From Leeuwenhoekiella polynyae (GTDB lineage Bacteria; Bacteroidota; Bacteroidia; Flavobacteriales; Flavobacteriaceae), in contig NZ_QOVK01000002.1 in the NCBI RefSeq assembly GCF_004104075.1, forward strand, positions 310,001 to 374,000: DNA of 64,000 nt. Reading direction: 5' to 3'. The notes below the pieces were generated by a model, which had not been told where the DNA came from, did no database searches, and saw only the letters and a list, made by a program, of their open reading frames with translations. Position 1 is the stretch's first letter, and each line of letters begins with the position of its first letter. Made by a program: the position numbers and the translations under genes. Of the stretch, positions 1-9,281 are shown piece by piece.

Positions 1-2
1 TA

Positions 3-836
3 GATGAATTCTTACAGGCTGTACCGCGACTCATTCTGGCATTGATTATCGCAATTGTAATTTCAAAACCGCTGGAACTCAAAATCTTTGAGAAGGAAAT
101 TGATCGGGTACTTCTTGAACAAAAAAATGATTTGACACTGGCCAATCAAAACCAGATCGCAGATCAGTTTACACCTGCAGTTGCTACTTTAGATGCGGAA
201 ATTGATGGCTTAAAAAATGAAATTTCAACAAAGGAAGTTGAAGTCAATGCCCTTTACGACACCTACATAACCGAAGCGGAAGGAACTTCAGGAACCGGAA
301 AATTAGGAAAAGGTCCGGTTTATGCCGAAAAAAGAGAAAAGCATGATGCAGCTTTAGCGGAACTGAATCAGTTAAAAACCACAAATGCTGAAAAAATAGC
401 AGCGTTAGAAATTCAGAAAACCGAGTTAGCAACCGATTATGAAAACCGCGTTATAGAAACACAACCCATCATTGATAATTTTGACGGTTTAATGGCGCGT
501 ATTGAAGCTTTGGACGAATTACCATGGCTGCCTTCATTCTTTATTTTCCTACTGTTTTTAGCCATTGAAACGACTCCTATTTTTGCCAAACTGATTTCAT
601 GCCGCGGAGAATACGATCTTAAACTGGCTGATGCCGAAGGTGAACTTAAATCGTGGGCGACTCAAAAAGCCAATCAGCGTAAAAACTTGATTGATGCAGA
701 TAACATCATCAATGACAAGGTTTACGGCGACTTAACGCAGGAAGAAGAACTCTACAATTACAAAAAGAAAATGGCGCGCGAATTGATGCAAAAACAGCAA
801 GATGCGTTTTATAAACGCCAGAGTAAATTGTTGTAA
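3..836 (+). CDS. DUF4407 membrane/coiled-coil protein, 3' part
   Basis: The reading frame is open from the left edge, so the start lies outside the window. A TTG at 42 could be mistaken for the start, but the frame upstream of it already encodes family-like sequence (LILALIIAIVISKPLEL). The visible part has one membrane segment at the beginning, a long charged, Lys/Glu-rich coiled-coil stretch (about 100 residues), a second membrane segment (FFIFLLFLAIETTPIFAKL) and a charged C-terminal tail. This matches the DUF4407 family, whose function is unknown. It is convergent with the next gene, with a GC-rich hairpin between them. The family call is from recognition of the membrane-segment motifs. 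Confidence 0.8.
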   Translation, partial: DEFLQAVPRLILALIIAIVISKPLELKIFEKEIDRVLLEQKNDLTLANQNQIADQFTPAVATLDAEIDGLKNEISTKEVEVNALYDTYITEAEGTSGTGKLGKGPVYAEKREKHDAALAELNQLKTTNAEKIAALEIQKTELATDYENRVIETQPIIDNFDGLMARIEALDELPWLPSFFIFLLFLAIETTPIFAKLISCRGEYDLKLADAEGELKSWATQKANQRKNLIDADNIINDKVYGDLTQEEELYNYKKKMARELMQKQQDAFYKRQSKLL

Positions 837-845
837 CTTAAATAT

Positions 846-867
846 CCCTTCTCCCAAGGGAGAAGGG
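846..867. repeat. GC-rich perfect hairpin between convergent genes
   Basis: Ten-base perfect arms (CCCTTCTCCC / GGGAGAAGGG) are separated by AA and followed by a G-rich stretch to about 880. It lies between two convergent stop codons, so it can serve as a bidirectional terminator, although there is no clear T-tract. The sequence also looks like a dispersed palindromic repeat of the kind common in flavobacterial intergenic DNA. That second reading is from memory, not a search. Confidence 0.6.
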
Positions 868-884
868 CCGGGGATGAGGGGCCA

Positions 885-2135
885 CTAGAACTTTCGTTCA
901 GGATTATAAACACTCAAATCAAGCGATGGTTTTTTGTCATCAATAATCTCAGAAACTAGCAATCCGGTTCCGGGGCCTAAACTCCAGCCCATCATGGCGT
1001 GGCCCGCTGCGATGGTTAGATTTTCCCATTTTGATGTTCTTCCAATATAAGGCAGACCATCAGGCGTTACCGGTCTTAAACCGCATTGAGCCTCTGCTTT
1101 TTCCTGCTCGGTAATTGAAACATTTTCAAAATACTTGGGCACTGCTTTAGCAATAGCTTCAACTCTCGCTTTATTGATATTATGATTGATCCCGGCGATT
1201 TCCATAGTACCGGCATATCTTGTAAAACCGTTCATAGGCGTCACGGCAACTTTAGCTTCGCATAAAATAGAAGGCAATGTGATTCCGGTTTCAGTTTCAG
1301 AATTGATGCGGTAGCCTTTTCCGGCTTGCATTAAAATATTTAGGTTCAGTTTCTTATTTAAAGATCCTGCCCAGGCTCCGGTTGCTAAAATAACCTCATC
1401 TGCTTTAACGGTCGTTCCGTAAGCAGTTTTTACAGCATTTATCTTTTTTCCGTTGAAATCAAAATCAACTACTTGCTCCTGTTTTAAGAAAGTTGCTCCT
1501 TTTTGTAATAAAAGTGTTTTAAGCTCTTCCATAAATTCTCCCGGAGTGGTATGCTGATCACACTCGTAGAAAGCTGCACCTTTTATATTTAGTTTAGCAT
1601 CAGGCATTTTTTGCTGCACTTCTGCTGCAGAAAGCATATGCGCAGGCAAGCCTTCTTTAGTCGCCAATGCTAATACATGCCCTTCTTCTTCAAGCATATG
1701 CTCACTTTGACATAGCATCAGCAAACCTTTCTTTTCCAATTGAAAACTGAAATTTTCAGTGGCTTTGATATCAGAATATAAATCGCGGGAAAGCAAATTG
1801 ATATCGCGAATTGCCGGAATGGCTTTAGCTACATTCTTGTCAGAACACGAATTATTAAACGCCATCGTCCATTTTAAAAAGTCAGCATTTATACGAGGCT
1901 TTATATACAACGGACTCTTACTGCTAAACATCCATTTTATACCTTGCTTCATCACTCCTGGTGCCGCAAGCGGAATAATATGGCTTGGGGTTAGATAACC
2001 GGCATTCACATATGATGCGCCGCTATCCATGCTTCCCTGATCAATTACGGTTACTTGATGACCTGCTTTTTGAAGATAATAGGCACTAGATAAACCTATG
2101 ATCCCACCGCCAATAATTACGCAATTCTTTCCCAT
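885..2135 (-). CDS. FAD-dependent D-amino-acid (D-hydroxyproline) dehydrogenase
   Basis: A DadA-like flavoprotein of 416 aa. The N-terminus carries a dinucleotide-binding fold with the GxGxxG motif (VIIGGGIIGLSSAYYL), and the C-terminal part has the DAO-type closing motif (CGLRPVTPDGLPYIG). In the hydroxyproline pathway a flavin enzyme of this family oxidises cis-4-hydroxy-D-proline, the epimerase product, to pyrroline-4-hydroxy-2-carboxylate. The substrate here is inferred from context: it is the last gene of the cluster and follows the DPP IV gene by one base. No signal peptide or membrane helix is evident, so it is probably cytoplasmic or peripheral. A generic D-amino-acid dehydrogenase is the alternative. 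Confidence 0.82.
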   Translation of the reverse strand: MGKNCVIIGGGIIGLSSAYYLQKAGHQVTVIDQGSMDSGASYVNAGYLTPSHIIPLAAPGVMKQGIKWMFSSKSPLYIKPRINADFLKWTMAFNNSCSDKNVAKAIPAIRDINLLSRDLYSDIKATENFSFQLEKKGLLMLCQSEHMLEEEGHVLALATKEGLPAHMLSAAEVQQKMPDAKLNIKGAAFYECDQHTTPGEFMEELKTLLLQKGATFLKQEQVVDFDFNGKKINAVKTAYGTTVKADEVILATGAWAGSLNKKLNLNILMQAGKGYRINSETETGITLPSILCEAKVAVTPMNGFTRYAGTMEIAGINHNINKARVEAIAKAVPKYFENVSITEQEKAEAQCGLRPVTPDGLPYIGRTSKWENLTIAAGHAMMGWSLGPGTGLLVSEIIDDKKPSLDLSVYNPERKF

Positions 2136-2136
2136 A

Positions 2137-4416
2137 TTAGTAGATGTTGTAGTCCCAAAGAGACTTTTTATTGAGTAAGTTTTCTATAAAATAATTCCAG
2201 CGCTTTTTCTGAAAGTATGCATTATGCTTTCCGGTATACCCGTGACGTTGACTCGGTATGATGAGCATATCAAATTCTTTATCCGCTTTGATTAATGCTT
2301 CAGCGAATTTAAAAGTTGCCGAAGGATTCACATTATCATCAATACCGCCGTGAACCAATAGTAATTTTCCCTTTAGGTTAGGAGCCATTGTTATGTTAGA
2401 AACTTCTTCATAACGAGAATCTATTGGGTATCCCATATACATCTCAGGCCACCAAGCTTTTTCCATTCTAAAATCGTGATCCCCGCTGCTGGCAACAGCT
2501 ACTTTATAAAAATCAGGAAATGCTAACACTGCATGACCGGCATCAAAACCACCTGCTGAATGCCCAAATATCCCAACATGCTCTGCATCTACCCAGTCAT
2601 ATTTTTCACCTAAAAATTCAATCGCATTCACGTGATCTCTCAAGTTATCGCCCATATTCATATAGGAAACATCCCTAAACGCTTTAGAGCGACCTGCCGT
2701 TCCTAAGCCGTCTACAGCAACAACTATAAAACCTAAATTCGCCATTGCCTGATTGCTAAATGCCTGACCAAACGAGCGCGGAAAACGCTGCGTATGCGGA
2801 CCAGTATAGGTAGCATCAATCACAGGATAACTTTTAGATGCATCAAAATTTATGGGTTTCCAAAGTGCACCGTAGATAGGCGTTTTACCATCTTTACCAG
2901 TAAGTGTAAAAACCTCTGGAGCTTCCCAGCCTTCTGCCTCAACTGCTGCAAAATCAGCTTCGGTAAGAGTTTGAATTATTTTTCCGTTCTTTTTGCTTCT
3001 TAAAACGGTTTTTGAAGCTAGATCTACTGCAGAAATAACATCTACAAAATAATCCGAACCTTCTAAAAACTGAATATCGTGATTCGTATTTTCCGGTGTT
3101 AGTTCAGTGATTTTTCCATTCAAAGAAATACGATAAAGTTTCTGATGATAGGGGTTTGCATCAGCTTCTACTCCTGAAGCGGTATAATAAATCTCTTTTT
3201 TCTTTTCATCAATGTAAATGATGTCACTTACTACAAAATCACCATCAGTCAATGCTTTTAAAGCTCCGCTATCTTTGTTTAGCAAATACAATTGTTTCCA
3301 ACCGCTACGCTCAGAAAGCACTACGAGATCCTGCCAACCTTCTATTTCACGATATTCAAAATTATCGATACTGGTTTTTACAGACTCTTCATACAACGTC
3401 TCAACACGTTCTGCGTCTAAATCAACAGTCTTTATATATTGGTCTTTATAGCCTCTGCTACGATAGGAAGTAATCATTTTATGAGGCTCTTGCTCAAGCC
3501 ATCTTAGCCAAATCCCGTTAACGTGAATTTTTGTTGGCAAGTCAATATCCAACTGCTTTCTTGCAGGCACGTCAAAAAACACCGGCTTGTAGGTCACCAT
3601 TGTAGTATCACCGGGCGACCCGCGATAATAACTGAGTAATTTGGGTTTATACAAACTGTCTATGCTGTAATCCAGCAAATACATTTTTTCGGCATTACGG
3701 GTATCTACGACCTGAGTAACCAAATATTTTGAGTCTGGTGACCATTGCACATTAAAATGTTTAGGACGCTCTGTACCTTCTCCTTCAATGATGTCAAACC
3801 AGCCAATACTACTTGCATAATCGTAACCCTTTTCTCCATCTGTGGTTAGTGAGAATTCAGTATCTGACTCTGTGCTTTTTATAAATAAGTTATGTTCTTT
3901 AACAAAGGCCACCCACTTTCCGTCAGGTGATTTTGATTCGTCTTGATTATCCCTTCCGCGTTTTCTTTCTTCCTTTTTATCAGCATCATCTAGAACTCCT
4001 GTTTTTGTATTCCAGATGTAGCTTTTATTATCAAACTCAAAACGGTACCCGTCTTTTCTCCTATTTATTTTAGAAATTGAAAGTTTATTAGCTTCCACTT
4101 GGTTCTCTACCTTTTCAGATAATGCTGCTGCAAGTTTTTCCTGATCAAACAGCGGTTTTACCCTTCCGCTTTTAGACGAAAGAGTTTTATAGGTTTTTTG
4201 ATCTTTAGCGTAATCAACAAACCAAATCCCGGAATGATCTTCAAACTCATAAACATCGGTATCTAAATTAAACACCTTTTTGTTCATCAGGTTTCCGTAG
4301 GTATAATCTATGGCTACTTGATACTCTGCCATAGTCATTTGCTCCTGAGCAAAAACCACTAAACTGCAGCATAAGCTTGCCAGAAAAAAAACTGTTCTAG
4401 TATTTAAAACCTTCAT
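2137..4416 (-). CDS. Dipeptidyl peptidase IV-type S9 serine peptidase
   Basis: 759 aa with an N-terminal signal peptide (hydrophobic segment ending near FAQE). It has a DPPIV_N beta-propeller (roughly residues 90-490) and an S9 alpha/beta-hydrolase domain. The expected triad is visible: Ser620 in GHSAGG, Asp693 in HGGIDDN and His725 in SQRHGYTG. Family enzymes remove Xaa-Pro (and Xaa-Hyp) dipeptides from peptide N-termini in the periplasm or at the cell surface. It lies between the epimerase (13 nt) and the D-amino-acid dehydrogenase (1 nt), so it is very likely co-transcribed with hydroxyproline catabolism. That suggests a role in releasing Hyp/Pro dipeptides from collagen-like peptides. Substrate preference is inference. 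Confidence 0.9.
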   Translation of the reverse strand: MKVLNTRTVFFLASLCCSLVVFAQEQMTMAEYQVAIDYTYGNLMNKKVFNLDTDVYEFEDHSGIWFVDYAKDQKTYKTLSSKSGRVKPLFDQEKLAAALSEKVENQVEANKLSISKINRRKDGYRFEFDNKSYIWNTKTGVLDDADKKEERKRGRDNQDESKSPDGKWVAFVKEHNLFIKSTESDTEFSLTTDGEKGYDYASSIGWFDIIEGEGTERPKHFNVQWSPDSKYLVTQVVDTRNAEKMYLLDYSIDSLYKPKLLSYYRGSPGDTTMVTYKPVFFDVPARKQLDIDLPTKIHVNGIWLRWLEQEPHKMITSYRSRGYKDQYIKTVDLDAERVETLYEESVKTSIDNFEYREIEGWQDLVVLSERSGWKQLYLLNKDSGALKALTDGDFVVSDIIYIDEKKKEIYYTASGVEADANPYHQKLYRISLNGKITELTPENTNHDIQFLEGSDYFVDVISAVDLASKTVLRSKKNGKIIQTLTEADFAAVEAEGWEAPEVFTLTGKDGKTPIYGALWKPINFDASKSYPVIDATYTGPHTQRFPRSFGQAFSNQAMANLGFIVVAVDGLGTAGRSKAFRDVSYMNMGDNLRDHVNAIEFLGEKYDWVDAEHVGIFGHSAGGFDAGHAVLAFPDFYKVAVASSGDHDFRMEKAWWPEMYMGYPIDSRYEEVSNITMAPNLKGKLLLVHGGIDDNVNPSATFKFAEALIKADKEFDMLIIPSQRHGYTGKHNAYFQKKRWNYFIENLLNKKSLWDYNIY

Positions 4417-4429
4417 ACGCTATTTTTTA

Positions 4430-5437
4430 TTATAAAACCTGAAACCCAAAGGCATAAGGATCGTCAGTATCTATGGTCAGGGTATTGTAGCCGTATATAC
4501 GCGCCCAACCTTTAATACTGGGAACTACAGCTTCAAAATCACCTATTCTTGTTACTTCTTCTACACGCCCCGTAAACTTAGAGCCTATAAAACTTTCGTG
4601 AATAAAATCTGTGTGTGGTTGAATAATGCCTTTTGCATGTAATTGAGCAATACGCGCCGAAGTACCGGTACCACACGGAGAACGGTCTATCGCTTTATCG
4701 CCATAAAATACCGCATTACGCCCTGAAGAAGAAGGGTCAAGTGGATTGCCCGTCCACAACATATGACTCACATCGCGAATGGTATCATTCTCAGGATGCA
4801 CAAAACAATCTTTATATTTCTCATTGATTTTCTCTCTGAGAATCTTACTCAAGCTAACAATTTTTGAAGCATTAAAATCGTGCACTCCGCTAAAGTTTTG
4901 CTGCGGATCTACGATGGCATAATAGTTACCACCATAAGAAACATCAAAATGAAGTTCGCCCAAATCATCACAGTCTATCATCAAATCACGTGCTGCGAGG
5001 TAACTTTTTACATTAATTAATTTTACCCAGTCTACTTTTTTACCGGTTTGCTGATATTCTATCTCAACGAGTCCTGCCGGTGCTTCCATTCTGATCTTAC
5101 CGGGAGTTTTAGGGGTGATAAGGCCTTCTTCTATGGCAATGGTAATTGTCCCGATAGTGCCGTGGCCGCACATTGGCAGACAACCGCTGGTTTCTATAAA
5201 TAAAATTGCAAAATCATTTTCCGGGTCGTGAGGTGGAAATAAAATACTCCCGCTCATCATATCGTGTCCCCGAGGTTCAAACATTAAACCCGTGCGAATC
5301 CAGTCATACTCTCTTAAAAAGTGTTGACGTTTCTCACTCATCGTTTTACCTTCTAAAGCAGGACCTCCGGCTTTTACCACACGCACAGGGTTTCCACAGG
5401 TGTGCGCATCTATACATTCAAAAGTGTGTACAGCCAT
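4430..5437 (-). CDS. 4-hydroxyproline 2-epimerase (proline racemase family)
   Basis: 335 aa, a full-length member of the proline racemase family. It converts trans-4-hydroxy-L-proline to cis-4-hydroxy-D-proline, the first pathway step. Both acid/base cysteines are present: Cys90 in MCGHGT and Cys255 in SPCGTGTSA. A Cys/Cys pair argues for epimerase rather than trans-3-hydroxyproline dehydratase, in which the first position is typically Ser or Thr. There is no signal peptide. It starts 24 nt downstream of the DUF885 gene and ends 13 nt before the DPP IV gene. Proline racemase is a less likely alternative given the neighbouring deaminase and semialdehyde dehydrogenase. Confidence 0.9.
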   Translation of the reverse strand: MAVHTFECIDAHTCGNPVRVVKAGGPALEGKTMSEKRQHFLREYDWIRTGLMFEPRGHDMMSGSILFPPHDPENDFAILFIETSGCLPMCGHGTIGTITIAIEEGLITPKTPGKIRMEAPAGLVEIEYQQTGKKVDWVKLINVKSYLAARDLMIDCDDLGELHFDVSYGGNYYAIVDPQQNFSGVHDFNASKIVSLSKILREKINEKYKDCFVHPENDTIRDVSHMLWTGNPLDPSSSGRNAVFYGDKAIDRSPCGTGTSARIAQLHAKGIIQPHTDFIHESFIGSKFTGRVEEVTRIGDFEAVVPSIKGWARIYGYNTLTIDTDDPYAFGFQVL

Positions 5438-5461
5438 TTTTTAATTCACGTATTGATTTGT

Positions 5462-7186
5462 TTATTTTTTAGTTTCGGCCTTAGCCATAGCTATATATTC
5501 ATCTACGCGCTCTTCAAGAATAGGGAGGGTTACAGTTCCCTCTTCTAAAATCACGTTGTGAAATGCACGAATATCAAAATCTTCGCCCAATGCTTTTTTA
5601 GCACGCTCTCTGAGTTCGCGTATTTTTAATTCGCCTATTTTATAGCTTAATGCTTGTCCCGGCCAAGCGATATATCGGTCAGTTTCAGTATTCACTTCGT
5701 GAATAGAAAGTGCTGTATTTTCAGACATATAGTCTACAACTTCCTGTCTTGTCCATCCCATTGCGTGGATACCGGTATCAACCACAAGACGGCAGGCACG
5801 CCACATCTCATACGTCAACTGACCAAACTTTTCATAAGGTGTTCTGTAAATACCCATCTCATCAGCAAGGTATTCTGAGTACAAGCCCCAACCTTCACCA
5901 TAAGCAGACAGGTATAAGTTTTTTCTAAACTGCTGAATATCAGCACTGATTTCCTGATTTAAAGCCCCCTGTAAGTGATGCCCCGGCACTGCTTCATGAG
6001 CCGTAAGAGAAGGTAATGTATAAAGAGGCCTGCTCTCTAGTTGATATGTGTTAACCAAATAATGCCCGGCCTGAGTACCGTTAATATTACTGCCCGAATA
6101 CCGACCACCGGTATATTTAGGAGCAATCGCATCAGGTACTTTTACAACACCGTAAGGCTGTCTTGGTAATCTGGAGAAAAAAACAGGTAACTCATTGTCT
6201 ATACGCTTTGCAATATCTCTGGCGTGCATCAGGAGCGCATCACCAGTTTTCACATAAAACTGATCATCTGTACGTAAAAACTTCAAGAAATCTGAAAAGC
6301 TTCCTTCAAAACCTACTTCCTCAATAATTTCTTGCATTTGAGACTTTATGCGAGCAACTTCGCTTAGTCCTAATTCATGAATGCTTTTTGCTGTATATTC
6401 TTTTGAAGTGGTATAATAATTAATTCGATTTTGATAGAAATCTGCTCCTCCCGGTTGTGCAGAAACGCCAATCGCATCACGGCTATTGGTCATATACTCA
6501 GTTTCAAAAAACGTCTTGATTTTTTGAAAGCTAGGAATCACACTATCTGTAACCACTTGCTTTGCAGCTTTTAATAAGGAATCTTTTCGCCCTTGCGGAA
6601 TTGTTTCCGGTAGATCTAAAAAGGGTGAATAAAAATAACTGTCAGTAGGGTTATCAACGATATGCGTTTCATAAGTAGACTCATATCCGTTAAAAATAAT
6701 ACGAGGTTGAATGATACCCTGTTTGAAACCTTTACGCATCAATTCAAATTGACTTTCTGTAAAATACGGAATTGCCTTAAGCCTGTTTAAATATCCTACA
6801 GCCTGATCGTAACTACGAATAGGCCGAACCTCATAATTCAAATTGAGGTGAAAACCCTGATCTGCTTGAATGGGGTTGAGATACATTTTATACGTGTACT
6901 CATCAATCTGATCCTGTAAAATGAAACGTAGTAATTTAAACGAAATCGTCTCGCTCTTGTTCAATTCCTTCAAATCAATTTCTTCTAATTGATTCAAAAG
7001 ACTTTTAGCAAATTGAGCGCGTTCTTTGGGCAATTCTTCATCGTATCTACCTAAAGGATAGTCTTGCCAGTCGTAATCTCGATGCTGTTGATATTCGCTA
7101 ATTATACTGTCTAAAGAAACTGTTTGTTGAGCCTTTGCAGTTGTCATACTCAAAAGGGCTAAAAGAAGTAGTACACAGTGTTTCAT
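5462..7186 (-). CDS. DUF885 exported metallopeptidase-like protein
   Basis: 574 aa with a signal peptide (MKHCVLLLLALLSMTTAKAQ). The diagnostic DUF885 motif HEAVPGHH lies at residues 397-404, consistent with a zinc-type HExxxxxH arrangement, and a downstream GEGWGLYSEYL stretch may carry another ligand. The family has predicted peptidase activity but its chemistry is poorly characterised. Its position between the semialdehyde dehydrogenase and the epimerase suggests it degrades proline- or hydroxyproline-containing peptides outside the cytoplasm, alongside the DPP IV. That role is inference. Confidence 0.85.
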   Translation of the reverse strand: MKHCVLLLLALLSMTTAKAQQTVSLDSIISEYQQHRDYDWQDYPLGRYDEELPKERAQFAKSLLNQLEEIDLKELNKSETISFKLLRFILQDQIDEYTYKMYLNPIQADQGFHLNLNYEVRPIRSYDQAVGYLNRLKAIPYFTESQFELMRKGFKQGIIQPRIIFNGYESTYETHIVDNPTDSYFYSPFLDLPETIPQGRKDSLLKAAKQVVTDSVIPSFQKIKTFFETEYMTNSRDAIGVSAQPGGADFYQNRINYYTTSKEYTAKSIHELGLSEVARIKSQMQEIIEEVGFEGSFSDFLKFLRTDDQFYVKTGDALLMHARDIAKRIDNELPVFFSRLPRQPYGVVKVPDAIAPKYTGGRYSGSNINGTQAGHYLVNTYQLESRPLYTLPSLTAHEAVPGHHLQGALNQEISADIQQFRKNLYLSAYGEGWGLYSEYLADEMGIYRTPYEKFGQLTYEMWRACRLVVDTGIHAMGWTRQEVVDYMSENTALSIHEVNTETDRYIAWPGQALSYKIGELKIRELRERAKKALGEDFDIRAFHNVILEEGTVTLPILEERVDEYIAMAKAETKK

Positions 7187-7252
7187 AAGCTGAAAATTGT
7201 TTAATTATTATAACCGAATAGCAAGAATATATCCATCCCCCAAATCGTTGAG

Positions 7253-7298
7253 AGACGGAACATATATCAAAGCTTAAGCTTTGATATATGTTCCGTCT
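7253..7298. repeat. Perfect 46-bp palindrome over the aldehyde dehydrogenase stop codon
   Basis: Positions 7253-7275 and 7276-7298 are exact reverse complements (23 + 23 bp, no loop). The right half is the last codons plus first stop base of the aldehyde dehydrogenase gene (VDGTYIKA-stop). The left half is an inverted copy of it. On the transcript it would form a very stable hairpin at the 3' end, so it may act as a terminator or RNA-stability element even though no T-tract follows. Confidence 0.9.
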
Positions 7299-8851
7299 AC
7301 TTTACGAAGAATTCCTAATGGATTACCATCTTTCAACGCATCTGGAAGCAATTCCTGAGGCCAGTCCTGATACGAAACCGGGCGTACCCAGCGGTAAATC
7401 GCATCATTACCTACAGATGTAAATTTAGCATCAGAAGTTGATGGGAATGGGCCACCGTGGTGCATAGCAGGACAAACCTCAACACCTGTTGGCACACCAT
7501 TAAACAAAATTCTTCCCACTCGAGAGCGCAAGGCATCAATCACATCTTCATAAGCTGCAACTTCTGTAGTTTCTGCTATTAAAGAACCGGTTAATTGCCC
7601 TTCTAATTCATTTAAAACTTCTAGTAATTGCGCTTTAGAAGCACACTCTACTAGCATAGAAAACGGTCCAAAAACCTCTGTATGTAAGTTACCATCTACT
7701 AAAAAATCATCACCTGTTACTTTTACAAGAGCAGGTTTTCCGTCATTAGCTCCGTCAGCTTCTAAGGCTACTGCAAGCACTTCGGTTCCTTCAGCGTCTA
7801 GCATTTGCTGCTTTCCACTCTCGTATGCCGAATGAATATTAGGATGTAACATACAGTTTGAAGGCTGCTCTCCCAGATTTGCTGCAAGATGTTTCCCGAA
7901 GGTTTCTAATTCAGCACCGGCAATACCTAAAATTAACCCGGGATTGGTGCAAAATTGTCCGGCTCCCATATTGATGCTACCTGCATATTTCTGAGCCCAG
8001 GTTTCTCCATTCGCTTTTAAAGCTTCCGGAAGAACAACAACGGGATTAATACTTCCCATCTCAGCATAAACCGGAATAGGCTCTTCACGATTTGCTCCCA
8101 ACTGAACTAATGCTTTACCGGCTTTTATACTTCCGGTGAAACCAACACCTTTAATAGCAGGATGCTTAACCAACTGCTCCCCTATTGAAATACCTTTACT
8201 GTTTAGGTTAGAAAAAACACCATCTGGCATTCCTGTTTTTTCTGCTGCTTTGATCACTGCAGAAGAAACCAACTCACCTGTTGCTGCGTGCATAGGGTGA
8301 CTTTTTACAATCACCGGGCAACCTGCAGCTAATGCACTCGCCGTATCTCCTCCTGCTGTTGAAAATGCAAATGGGAAATTACTCGCTCCAAAAACCGCTA
8401 CCGGTCCTGTAGCGATTTGCATTTTACGCAAGTCTGGCTTAGGTGCCGGAGTGCGCTCATGATTACCGTGATCTATCGTAGCATCTACCCAGTCACCCTG
8501 CTCTAGTAAAGAAGCAAAAGCATTTAACTGACCAATGGTTCTACCACGCTCACCCATTGCTCTACCTTCTGGCAGGCCAGATTCTGAAGTATAAGCATCA
8601 ATTAGAGGCTGACCTAAAGCTTCTATTTCCTCTCCTATTGCTCTTAAAAAAGCAGCACGCTCTTTATCAGATTTCTGCTTGTATACAGCAAAAGCTTCAG
8701 TTGCTTTTTGTGCAGCAGCATCCACTTCAGCTTCTGTAGCCTCTGTAAATTGCCATTCATTCTCAGTATTTAATTTAGGGTTAATGGTTTTGTAAGTAAC
8801 TTTCCCTTTAGAAGAACGTTCACTTCCTATATAATTCTTTCCTGTAATCAT
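7274..8851 (-). CDS. NADP-type 2-ketoglutarate semialdehyde dehydrogenase
   Basis: I placed the start at the ATG at 8851 (MITGKNYIGS), giving 525 aa, the usual length of this family. An in-frame extension up to 8929 encodes 26 poorly family-like residues. Catalytic residues are visible: Glu264 in YAEMGSINP and Cys301 in GAGQFCTNPG. The enzyme oxidises 2-ketoglutarate semialdehyde to 2-ketoglutarate, the last step from hydroxyproline into the TCA cycle. Related enzymes act in glucarate or arabinose catabolism, but the neighbouring epimerase and deaminase favour hydroxyproline. Its 3' end lies inside a perfect palindrome. Confidence 0.88.
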   Translation of the reverse strand: MITGKNYIGSERSSKGKVTYKTINPKLNTENEWQFTEATEAEVDAAAQKATEAFAVYKQKSDKERAAFLRAIGEEIEALGQPLIDAYTSESGLPEGRAMGERGRTIGQLNAFASLLEQGDWVDATIDHGNHERTPAPKPDLRKMQIATGPVAVFGASNFPFAFSTAGGDTASALAAGCPVIVKSHPMHAATGELVSSAVIKAAEKTGMPDGVFSNLNSKGISIGEQLVKHPAIKGVGFTGSIKAGKALVQLGANREEPIPVYAEMGSINPVVVLPEALKANGETWAQKYAGSINMGAGQFCTNPGLILGIAGAELETFGKHLAANLGEQPSNCMLHPNIHSAYESGKQQMLDAEGTEVLAVALEADGANDGKPALVKVTGDDFLVDGNLHTEVFGPFSMLVECASKAQLLEVLNELEGQLTGSLIAETTEVAAYEDVIDALRSRVGRILFNGVPTGVEVCPAMHHGGPFPSTSDAKFTSVGNDAIYRWVRPVSYQDWPQELLPDALKDGNPLGILRKVDGTYIKA

Positions 8852-8966
8852 GTGTATCCATTTCTTTTGCTCACCAAAGTGAGATTTGTTTTCATCGGGT
8901 TTCTCCCGAAAATCAAAATTCAATATCAAAACCAGCTCCAGAACTAGTCTTGAGGTAGTTTACGCC

Positions 8967-8992
8967 AAAAGCACCACTAGTGCGGTGCTTTT
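8967..8992. terminator. Hairpin in the gap upstream of the aldehyde dehydrogenase gene
   Basis: AAAAGCACC (8967-8975) pairs with GGTGCTTTT (8984-8992) across an 8-nt loop. Each strand ends in four T, so it could terminate in either direction, though weakly. It sits in the roughly 430-bp gap between the deaminase and dehydrogenase genes. It may therefore cause partial polarity or end a transcript before a second promoter. No gene is visible in this gap. Confidence 0.45.
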
Positions 8993-9188
8993 GAAGCTAT
9001 GATTTATATTTTGGTTTTCAATCTATTATAGACTGATTAAAAATGAGCCCTCAGCATAATTTTTAGCCTGAAAATTTCCAAACAGCAAACAGCTAAACTT
9101 AAAATCTAATATTAAACGAACCGCTTCAGGCTCAATTTCTCACCAATTATTCCATCTTTTAAACTTCCGCTTTAGCGAAAGTAAACTA

Positions 9189-9250
9189 CCTCGGGGCAAG
9201 CCCACGAGGCATTCATTAGAAACAAATTTTCAATTTCGAGGCAAGCCTCG
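9189..9250. repeat. Pair of CCTCG-type palindromic repeats
   Basis: Two related palindromes occur close together: CCTCGGGGC-AA-GCCCACGAGG (imperfect, from 9189) and CGAGGC-AA-GCCTCG (perfect, 9237-9250). Just before them, GTAAACTACCTC (9181-9192) is the reverse complement of GAGGTAGTTTAC at 8952-8963, making a long-range inverted repeat across the gap. They resemble small dispersed palindromes of flavobacterial intergenic regions. I see no ORF of any size here. Confidence 0.55.
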
Positions 9251-9281
9251 GGATATTAACCCCTTTGGCAACGCCAATAAA

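Noticed and set aside
7253-7298. Attachment site or dif-like recombination site
   Set aside because: The palindrome is fully explained as an inverted copy of the gene's own 3' end. There is no integrase or second copy in the window.
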